Source: Sthenelais limicola (taxonomy: Eukaryota; Annelida; Polychaeta; Phyllodocida; Sigalionidae). Taken from it: 64,000 bases of DNA. Location of the stretch: contig OW804095.1 in NCBI GenBank assembly GCA_942159475.1, positions 64,880,773-64,944,772 of the forward strand, written 5' to 3'. Made by a program: the position numbers and the translations under genes. Positions 55,247-64,000 of the stretch are shown piece after piece; the stretch's first letter is position 1; every line of letters begins with the position of its first letter. Under the pieces are notes generated by a model that saw only the letters and a program-made list of their open reading frames with translations, was not told the origin of the DNA and did no database searches.

Positions 55247-57143
55247 ATGGGGAATTGTACTTAGTCTGTATCGAACGTGTTGAGACATACATGAATATTA
55301 TCATCTAATATTCTCCTTGAAAATGTCTTGAACAGATATCATGCAGATGTATTCATGTTGGCAAAAGTTGATTGGGGATTTGAGGGCCCTTGATAATTCT
55401 CTTGATTTCTTTTTTCCACTTGTGCGCTTACTCACAGGAAGGTGCATCATTGGTTCATTTTGATTTCCTCCTCCTGGGATGGACCAATTGGGAATTTTCT
55501 TTGTGGAGATATTATCTTATAGCTATATTGCAGCCATATTGCTGATCCCGTTTTTGGTCTCCAAAACCTTGTCTTAAATAATAGAAGTTAGGACATGTTT
55601 CTTCAGACGAGTTTTATGGCCTCATTCTTTCCCATGCCTATGGATATGAAAGCCAGGCCACTTCTTCCAAGTCCAAGTCCAAGTTCAAGTTATTTCTCGC
55701 TTTCATTTAATTCACGAAACCATTTTTTACTTTTAAGTTTGACTGTTATAAGGGTTTAATTAATTAATTCTTCTCGCGATTTAAAAAATATTTGCAATTA
55801 TCTTTTGTATAACTGGTTCCCGAACTTAACTTCTGTATTGAATAGTAGAGCTGTAGGCCACTAGGGTGGTGGCAGTAATTAACGGATTAAGGGGAATCAC
55901 ATAGGATAAAAGCAGCTTCTGCGATTCACAAATGAGAATACAGTGAATGAAATAGGAACATTTGAGGTCAAATAGTAATAAATAGATAAAATAATCACAG
56001 CTAGACTAGTTTGAAACTGCGATCCCAGACCCACCTTTTCCCCCTAGATAATCGAAGCATCACCCCAAGAACTATTTTAATGGATGTATACAAAGGGATT
56101 TAGTGGGGATCTGTATGCAAGCAGGACAATGGTCTATTTGAAATGAATATGTATTTGTATCTGTTGTGTTGTGAATCTCAAATGATATGATTTATGTATA
56201 TGTATATATAGTATAGTTGATGCTTATTGTATTATTGTGCCCTCTATTACCGGGACACTAAATTCATGAACAACAATATTTGCATTAGAACACAATATCT
56301 CGATTTTGAATTTGACAATAATTATTGATGTAGAATAAAAAGTTCATGTTCATTGGAAATACCATTATAAGAAGTATTTCCATTAAATGTGATTTCCTAA
56401 TGTAAAGAGAATACTATCTTATTTTCGTGTTTAGAGTTTAATTCTTTATTTTAAAGTAAATTCTGGTGTCACACAGCGATTTCGTCTGTTTCGTTTATTT
56501 ATCCCCGGTGTGGTGATGATTCATATTGTTTTCGGCGACCTATTTATCCCATCGCCTTGTTACAAAATAATACACGTCAGTCATAGTCTTGGAAATTGAA
56601 GAAATGATTGAGTGTATATGTTCTAAATGTTCCGATGGAACTGCACATTCTGTGCATGTACAATAAACAGAGAATTGAATATTGTGTCAAACTAACAGGA
56701 ATTTTAATCATTATATCTTTCAGATTAGTGGCAGTCGGTTCTGGGGGTTCTTTAAGAAGTACTGCGGCAAGCCCGACAACTTCTTCCGTTACTGTTTTGT
56801 CCACAATATCTGTCCTCTCATCTTCATGAACCACAACGCCAAGAACATCACTCCGCCGCAACTTCCGGTTGTGGAACGGAAGCCGCTCAATCGTCTTTGC
56901 AGTCAGCACCTCTGTGACGTGGTGCGTCTGCTAAACACCAAAATCGTCATCGGTATTGGTAAGTTCGCACAGGACCAAGCCAAAATGGCGTTGGAGGAAG
57001 CAGGCATAACGGGTGTCAAAGTCACTTGGATAATGCATCCTAGTCCCGCCAACCCGATCGCCAATCGTGGTTGGGAGGAAGTGGCCAAGCGACAACTTGA
57101 GGAGATGGACGTCCTGAAGTATATAGTCGATCAACCAGTCTAG
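36439..57143 (+). CDS. SMUG1 single-strand-selective uracil-DNA glycosylase, long N-terminal form
   Basis: Coding exons are 36439-38172, 38646-38765 and 56724-57143, all joined in phase 0 with GT..AG introns, giving 757 residues. SMUG1 removes uracil and 5-hydroxymethyluracil from DNA in base-excision repair in the nucleus. Glycosylase motif 1 is [18 protein letters not shown] (566-583, catalytic N568). Motif 2 is [13 protein letters not shown] (H723 onward), and [11 protein letters not shown] is also typical. The domain covers about 520-757, close to the whole length of vertebrate SMUG1 (about 270). The first 500 residues are extra. They are low-complexity, rich in Gln/Ser/Tyr/Met/Gly, with SUMO consensus motifs VKYE (129-132), VKTE (244-247) and IKTE (297-300), plus several TPP sites. 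This tail is in frame with the enzyme in the same exon, so the fusion is genuine genomic continuity. Confidence 0.92.
38173..38645 (+). other. SMUG1 intron between motif-1 exons
   Basis: A 473-base intron, GTAAGG...TTCATAG, splits the active-site motif between AQTG and VPFG. Nothing else was seen in it. Confidence 0.9.
40678..40694. repeat. Poly(G) run
   Basis: Seventeen consecutive G, preceded by G-rich sequence (about 40637-40677), could form a G-quadruplex. Confidence 0.85.
42094..42165. repeat. CCT-rich microsatellite
   Basis: Imperfect (CCT)n run. Confidence 0.8.
44091..44145. repeat. CCT-rich microsatellite
   Basis: Imperfect (CTC)n run with one CCG interruption. Confidence 0.8.
44471..44515. 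repeat. CCT-rich microsatellite
   Basis: Imperfect (CCT)n run, followed within 60 bases by (CA)n at about 44560. Confidence 0.8.
46003..46030. repeat. (TA)n with TGCA/TGTA steps
   Basis: ATATATATATATGCATGCATGTATGTATG-type alternating purine-pyrimidine run. Confidence 0.75.
48700..48783. repeat. GA-rich low-complexity run
   Basis: AGAGAGAGACAGAGAGCG-type purine repeat with CAGAGA interruptions. Confidence 0.8.
50610..50817 (+). repeat. 104-bp tandem duplication
   Basis: Positions 50610-50713 and 50714-50817 are near-identical; I count about two to three substitutions. The period is 104 bp and there is no coding capacity. Confidence 0.9.
52456..52545. repeat. CCT/CCA-rich microsatellite
   Basis: (CCT)n passes into (CCA)n and CACACA. 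It produces long spurious ORFs on both strands. Confidence 0.85.
54989..55260. repeat. Composite (GA)n array with unique insert units
   Basis: Long GA runs are punctuated by the same insert, AAAGAGAAGGAGAGAGAAGA then GGAGAATGGGGAATTGTA, at 55027-55064 and 55113-55150 (86-bp period). A third copy of the second half lies at 55242-55259. Confidence 0.9.
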
Positions 57144-60100
57144 GAGTCTTATAGCGGGTAATATTTGTAGCCTGTTAGGTAAAAGATCTTTCCATAAGAA
57201 AATGTATAAAAATTGAGGAAAAGATTGTTTGAATTGAGCAAAGAGTTTACCCCCCTTTCCTAAGAACTATGATCTGATTGCCAATCGAGTGCATGCTGAG
57301 TTGACCCTCTATGGAGAGAAACTATATAAATGTAGCTCGTCCCAATGGTATTAGGTTATTGGGGGAAAATGGGCATTCTTCACACTCTAGGAACAGAGGA
57401 TTGCTGAGTTTCATGACAAGAAATAATCATGTTACTATATTGTTTTCCCGAGAAAAGAAACCTCCAACTTTGTGATTACAATTTTACCTCAAGTTTCTAA
57501 ATACATTTACATGTTCACGTGTTGGGGTTCAATCTTAAATGGTTGAATGGCATAAAACTTACTTTTATTTCTCTCGTGTTAACTCTGTGTGGAACTCTAA
57601 TGAGATGGCCCGATATATCATGACCGAACATCGGGGAAGAATAAGCATTACTATCCACAACACAACAAATCCATATATCAAAGAGAAATAGTCACACAAG
57701 GCAGTACGAAGATAACGATATTCATAATGATAATAATATTAACAGTTATATTATGATAATTATTACTAATGGGACTTTGTATATTTCAAGATAGGTGATT
57801 GGGGTCACACTTATAAAATGTATATAGTTGTAGGACTGAGGTTATCAAATAAGATGTATAGTATGTATGGCCCCTCAGACTCGCACCCACTTCAAACCTT
57901 CACTGTAAATGCATATATAGTGAGGGAGATAGTAAAACAAGGCGTCTAACTGACGAAGGTGCGGGGGAAATATTGCCTTCTGAGTAGGCCTGAGATGCAG
58001 ATTATTACGCCTCGTAATAATCTCACTTTATTGGCAATAGGGTTTATACTTGCCAGTGCCTGCCATGTTGGCTGTTTCCATGACGACCATGTTTTTGTCA
58101 TGGCAACCAGCAGGTTGCTAGCGAGACATGCGCAGTGATGCTGCCACGGGAGCGCTTCCGGCCCCGTGCCGTTCATCCACCTCATACCAAGGGTTTATTA
58201 GCAATATTGATATTTGAAATTATTGGTTATATCTATGTGTATCGGATACCACTTGTGTACATGTAGTATACTTTGACAGACATGAAGTATACTGTAGGAC
58301 AAAACTAGACACTCCAGCTAATAGTCTTGGCTGAAGGATCTAGCTCTGGGGAAGATGTACCGGTACAATAGATAACATATTGGAGAAGCCATCGCCATCT
58401 TGTTGTTTTCATGATAATTAATTAATGCAAAAATAAGAATAAGGTTAGGTAGATGTGTTGCGAACCAAAGTCTTCTCTCAGACTTTATTCTTAATGTTGG
58501 AATATGGCGTATTTTTCCTTTTAACCTGTTCGTATTCCTTATGGATTCTCTATATTATGGTGTCCTGCATTCAGAATGCATTGTAGATAGGGTCTTCAAA
58601 TAAGGGTCTCTGTTGATAGGGATAGGGAAACAGGGGGTACAATGATGAGTTAGTGTTTTGACTATTTTCAAAATTTAATTTTAGGAACTGGATATGAAGA
58701 TGTGGGTGAAGTCTTGGTTTTGGATCTAGACTTTTATAGCGGCATTATTCTTGAAACTTCAGTTCACCCTACCTGCCCATTGCCACTGTCCGATTTCTTT
58801 TTTTACGTTAGGACTATTTTCAACTGGGGGCCTTTCTCATAACGAATCAAAACCAAAGTTATTTACTTGAAAAGGAAATATCCCCGACAGAACAGGCCGG
58901 GAAACACACCGAGTAAAGAGGCCTCAAGTACTTAGAAGTTTCTCATGAAGTATTGGTTCTTTATTGCCATTGAAAGTAACCGGGAAAGTTGTATTATGTG
59001 AACTAACGCATAGGGAAACAGCCATTACATAGACTATTGTGGGATAATGTTGGAAAGAATCGATTTCTAGGGAATATATTTACCCCATTTATTTAGAAAC
59101 TAGTTCCTACAATGTTTTATAGTAAACTGATATACCGGTAGATTCTGAATTGTTATGTTACCAGGGTAATTTCCTCCGAGACAATCTGATTTTTACTATC
59201 TTTTTTTTTGTCGATATCAATGGTTTTGTTGAATATAGTTCTGTTTAATAATTTTATTTTTTTCTCTCAAAAAACGCAGTTTTTATCAAGTGGGATTCAA
59301 CTCACTTGGGTTTGACTACAACCGATTAATTAGGTTTTATATTTATATTTAGAATCAAGCGAATTTACTGTTTGTTTGACAAAGGAATACCATTTTATAA
59401 GGGACAGAATGATTGTTTGACCAGTGATGGATGTGTTGCTTCAAAAGCTATCATTTATAAATGTGGATCTGTGTGCGGGTGACTGTATGTGTGTGCATGA
59501 TGTTGAATAGAATCGTCCCCACTCCTCCCTCTTTGAAACAAGTATTGGGGCGCGTTTTGTTTGTTTGGATGATAAGATAAGATATGCGTGTTCTCTAGAT
59601 ATATTCTCTGGAAAAGAAAAAAAAACAATACAAGAAGCAATAAGCAATGACAGAATCACCAAGCAAGATGACCCTTTCTGAATCGTGACAATCATGACAA
59701 AACCCAGAATCAATCATAAACTAGTGATGTCTATTATTCATAATTGTGATCGTTACTTACTACATAAGTTTTCATCCTCGTGTGAAAATGTGTGTTATGT
59801 TTCACTATTTGTGATGTCGTGAATGGTTTTTACATTGTTGTTAATGTTTCTTCTTTGTCTCTCTTTGTTTCTCGCAAGCATTTGTCTGCACTGAAGAGTC
59901 ACTCTACGACGCCGTATTATATACATGTATATGAATGTACTATCATAATCTGACCCGTGCTTGCCTTAATCCTGGCACATATTTCATACAGAAGGTTCCT
60001 TAACGACATCTGGACATTGAAATGAGTAGACAGCCTTAGTTGCCACCCAGGTTACGTATCTAAATGTTGGGAACATTGCACAAGAAAACCATATCCGGGT

Positions 60101-63100
60101 CTTAAGGGCGTCGGTGTTATTATTCGCGCAATGTTGCGACGTTGTGTCATTACTCGAACAAAGCCGTGTGCCTCGGAAGTCTGACCCAAGTACTACTCTA
60201 CCCTCGGAAGTAAGAAAATATCGACAAATTTCGGAGGCGAACAGATCCCTGAGAAGTTTGAAAATGTCACTCACATAAAGCTACGTGTTTTGCCATGAAT
60301 TAAAACGCAATGCTTCCATGTGATTCCTCAATATTAAAATCCCATTAAACAAACGGTAAGTGTGATGTGATAGAGTCGTCGCTGCCAGACTTTGATGGTT
60401 ATCGCCAATCAAAAATAACCAAATTAAAACAAGCTTGCGCGCGATCCGGACGGCGCCATTTTGAAGAGGAGCACCAAATTTATGAGTAGCAGAATATCAG
60501 TTTAATGATGTGGCCCCAGGAATCATAACGGTGCGAGGCTCTTATGCGCTTCTGCCTACATGTGTGTTCATAACCGAGCATGCCCAGAGTTGAACAAATA
60601 TTTCATAAAGACATTTTGTGACATTAGTCAGCAGGGTCGCCATATTTTGTAACCAATTATGGCAGATTGCTGAGAAAGCGTTCATTTAGCTTCCTCTCTC
60701 CCCACTCTCTTTCCTTCTCTTCATCCTTCCCACTCCCAATCTCATTCTCCCTCTCCAATGTTGTCCTACAATTCTGTGGCTTGCAGCACTAGTCAGCAAA
60801 TCGGTCGTGCAGGAAAGGCCTTTTTAAAACAATTTCAATATAGGATGGTTGCCATGGAAACGGACTTTATTTTACCCATGCTGACGTTGCGATGACTTTT
60901 CGTCCGGAAAGTCCCCGAGAAGCGTTGACCCGTTATCATGCTTTCGACTCATATACTTTGTATTTAATTGCATCACTCTTAAACCACACCTTGAAATGAC
61001 AAATTAGGTTCATAAAAATTCTAGCCACATTTGCTCATATATTACCCCTTTTTGTTCCTCTTGTAGCCGGGCCGGAATGTTTCCATATTTTTGTGGATAC
61101 TTATTCCATATTGCCGTGAACTGACATTATACATTGTTTTCCAACACCTAGACGGCCAGTATCCAATTAGTTTCATAAAGATTTTTCCTGCTCTCCATAT
61201 CTGAAAAGTTTAATTTACTCCCGGCCACATAGCAAAGTGGCTTTTCAAAATGAATTCCCGTGAACTAAGAATAAAATTGAGCCAGGCAAATTGGAAATAT
61301 TTTATAACGTGCCCCTGCCCTCTCATGCGTGACGGATATGCGACTCAGTGAGAAGGATCATTGGACGATGATGTGCTTTCACGATTCTGTGATTTTGATT
61401 ATTACTTACTAATTGCATATCAGAGACCTTTAAAATTGTGAGCGGTGCGAAACTGATAAAATGGCTGGTGGGTTGCAAATGAGAAGGAAAAACACTTGGA
61501 AATGTTCTCTCACTCTCTAATGGCTTTTCCCCCAATTACCTAATTAATCAAGGCCAATGAAACGTACAGAGTCATTTTACCGTAGCCTAAGATTGGAATT
61601 GAATTTATTTTAGTTATTTCCATCTTGTTCCATACAAAGACAGGCACCATATTGCCGGTACTACAAATTCTCCCTTGGTTATAACATCCATTTCGCTGTG
61701 AATTTAGTCAGCCGTGGGTGCCTTTGTGGGAGTGTGTGAATCTGCTCCGTTGTTAATGCTCAAAATTATGTCAGTTTCAGCGTTTGATTAAGCTGCTATT
61801 CGCATAATATGAGCCGGAATTTTGAAATCTACCATTTAACGGCTCTCCCCGTTTCTGATGTGAAAATTTTGTATGGTATTGATTAAACCGGCGGGGAGTC
61901 CCACAGCTCATGCGAAGGGAGCTACAGGGTATAAGTCTGGAAACTACTGTTTGCCATCAATTAAAAAGATGTTTAAAAAGTTTCAAATAATCAATGAATC
62001 TCGCTTTCCCATCACATGCATTTCTATGATCCTACCTTAATTAATACTTGTGCCGACCCGAAATTTATCGCCGATATTGGGCCACGAGTGGGGGTGAAAT
62101 TCATCATAGGGGAACCCGATAACAAATGGACTCCACCGACCCAACACTTCCATTCTCTATGTGTGAATGGCAATGTGGAGTAAGATATTTGCTTAGGGTG
62201 TTTTCGGAAACGAACTGCTATGCGAGACCCACTGTACCCTATCTCGCCCCAATACCCACCCTCCTCACTCTCCCATCCCCTCCTTTCACCCTCCCCTCCC
62301 CTCTCTCCTCCCCCGTCTCTGTCTATCTGTCTTCCTATCTATCAGTAAATATATGTCTATCGGAATGCAACGGTGCCAATTCTGACGGCCATCGTAGAGC
62401 AAGGACTTAACATTCCCCTCTGCGTGGAAAAGGGCTTGAATTATCGCGAGCGTTGGCAATAATATAATCAATATTGATAATGTAATACAATATTGATAAT
62501 CATGGCAACAATTAAAACAATTTAGATGGTGATGCCCATATGATGGGTTGCCTGGTGCTGCCCACATTTAGAGAGATTCCTTTGTCGGGTGGGCCTAACC
62601 GCACCTGAGCGTGGTGAGGTTTGGGGTGACCCGAAGAGCCGAGCTGCTCTGAGCATATAGGCGAGCTGGTGACAATAGCTCAGGATGACCCAGATGGCGG
62701 GGCTGAAGCTCGGGGAAAAACTCTTAGCCAATGAGTCATCGGTAGTGAAAGCAGCTGAAGCAGAGTAGGGAGATGAGGAGCAGGAGAAGGAGGGAGGAGG
62801 GGGAAGGGAGGTGAGAGGGGGAGGAGGAGGAGGAGAAGAAGCAGGAGGAGAAGAAGTATAGATGGGGAGATGTATATGGGAGGACGACCGGCAGGAGGAG
62901 CGCGCGGGAGAGAAATCTCTGAAAAGGCACTCCTTAATGGACCGAACGCTCCACTCGAAAGTTAAAAAGGGATTAGATGATTCTTTAAAAATCCTGTAAA
63001 AATTGCCGGCATATCCGACACCACCAGGTTCATTAGTGAACTCGCACATAATGTTTCTAGAGACAAGATTCCCAGCCCACCTTTTCTCATACATATAGGG

Positions 63101-64000
63101 TCTTGAGAAACGCAGGGGTTTCACAAAAATTGGAGCGCATGCATTTAGAGACGCTTTTAATGATTGTGAGTGAGAGTAAAGAGGCGGCTGATTCAAATGG
63201 GAAGCAAAACAATTGAAACATTGGTGCGAAAATATCATTATATATGCGCGTAATAAAATGAGAATGGTTATGTGCTAAGTCCATTCCCTCTTAAGTGCAC
63301 CATGTCGCGCAGAGAGAAATGCTCTGATTTACATATCGAAGTAAATGTCTGCCGAGTTTCAGTTAATTCATTCTATTGTCCTCCAAGCATTAACAGCTGC
63401 CAATAAAATAAGTATATGTCCCATCCTAAAGTTAAAAACACCCACACAAGTTTGTTGCCATCCAGGAAGCTCTCATGCTTTGTACAAGATGCAGTTTGAG
63501 GGCGATAACATTTAAACTGACTGCTGGGATATTAGTATTACGTTTTGCCCTGTTGCTCCTCCCGTACCCGCTGTATCCCGTTTATGTACATAGCTGCTTG
63601 GCTGCAAGCATATGATCCATGAATACTCACTCTTCCTGCCTGCATGTGCTTGGGACCAATTTAGTACTTACCCTACAACTTGCATGGCCTGTCCGTTGTG
63701 ATTACTTTAAATTAACGTCCAGTGAACAATATTAATACGTATATCATTTTTTGTCTGGCAGTTAACATAAAAAATAAGCACAGGTTGCTGACCTGCGCAA
63801 GTCGAATCTTTCCCAAAAGGCGGTTCGCGGAGGCGCTATGAACAGGGTCCGCCCGCGGCATTGAGCCTAGGTTTCCACATGATTTAATTAATTAACGATT
63901 TGATAATTTCAGCAACGCACGTTGGGGCGTAGGCTGTGAGACAGCTTGGAGAGTCTAGAGGTGATACAATTGACCTCCATAAAGACCTTCCCCGTTACTG
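57144..64000. other. SMUG1 3' flank, no gene seen
   Basis: No canonical AATAAA was found close behind the SMUG1 stop, so the transcript end is unknown. No further coding exon is supported. A small perfect hairpin lies at 58000-58022, and purine or pyrimidine runs near 62.3 and 62.8 kb create spurious ORFs. Confidence 0.5.
58000..58022. repeat. Short perfect hairpin
   Basis: GATTATTACG-CCT-CGTAATAATC, ten paired bases with a three-base loop. Confidence 0.8.

Larger units (their letters stand above)
38766..56723 (+). other. 18-kb last intron of SMUG1
   Basis: The intron runs from GTAAGA to TATCTTTCAG and holds no supported gene. Short opposite-strand ORFs look random. It contains pyrimidine and purine microsatellites, a G17 run (40678-40694), a 104-bp tandem duplication and a long composite GA repeat. 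It is unusually poor in recognisable retrotransposon coding sequence compared with the left half of the window. Confidence 0.8.

Noticed and set aside
54863..55304. Long Ser-Leu and Arg-Glu ORFs on both strands
   Set aside because: These are translations of the (GA)n array.
57946..58185. 79-codon reverse ORF
   Set aside because: No domain is visible and it sits in sequence with small inverted repeats, so chance is more likely.
62522..63238. 238-codon reverse ORF with Pro/Ser-rich middle
   Set aside because: The middle comes from a GGA/GAG low-complexity run, and the rest has no recognisable motif or splice support.
1..64000. tRNA, rRNA, CRISPR array
   Set aside because: No cloverleaf with an intact B-box, no rRNA core and no regularly spaced direct repeats with unique spacers were found on reading.

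Overview
The window is eukaryotic, AT-rich and dominated by transposable elements, with one clear spliced host gene. Exons joined by GT..AG introns, metazoan-type LINEs, a tyrosine-recombinase retrotransposon of the Ngaro group and an animal SMUG1 gene point to a marine invertebrate. A deuterostome such as an echinoderm, hemichordate or amphioxus relative is my best guess, and a lophotrochozoan is not excluded. I cannot name the species from sequence alone. No tRNA, rRNA or CRISPR array was seen.

Left part (1-10.6 kb). The window opens in the 3' half of an LTR-retroelement. It carries an envelope-like glycoprotein gene with a furin-type site and fusion-peptide-like segment (272-2293), then a membrane-anchored accessory ORF (2313-3059). 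A 1.4-kb inverted-repeat element (3723-5141) follows and contains a perfect 36-bp palindrome. Next come an LTR-like promoter module (5.4-5.7 kb) and a 5'-truncated CR1/L2-type LINE (about 7.7-10.6 kb) with one in-frame stop.

Middle part (11-26 kb). This holds a Harbinger-like MITE (11816-12205) and a reverse-strand LINE with a restriction-like endonuclease of the R2/NeSL/Hero type (about 13.64-17.43 kb). Directly against it lies a structurally complete Ngaro-type element (17437-22164) with Gag, RT-RNase H and tyrosine recombinase ORFs. Its repeats have the A1-B1-A2-B2 layout, and a textbook -1 ribosomal frameshift signal joins gag to pol. Beyond it are a diverged tandem repeat, a second LTR-like module and a 139-bp foldback with perfect 41-bp arms.

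Right part (26-64 kb). This is mostly non-coding host sequence. The SMUG1 uracil-DNA glycosylase gene lies on the + strand. Its coding exons are 36439-38172, 38646-38765 and 56724-57143, with an 18-kb last intron. The predicted 757-residue protein has an unusual disordered N-terminal extension of about 500 residues with three consensus SUMO-attachment motifs. A short retro-inserted element with 13-bp target duplications and a hammerhead-ribozyme-like fold lies just upstream (35058-35235). A tight array of nuclear-receptor half-sites lies at 31.55 kb. Downstream of 57.14 kb no gene could be supported.
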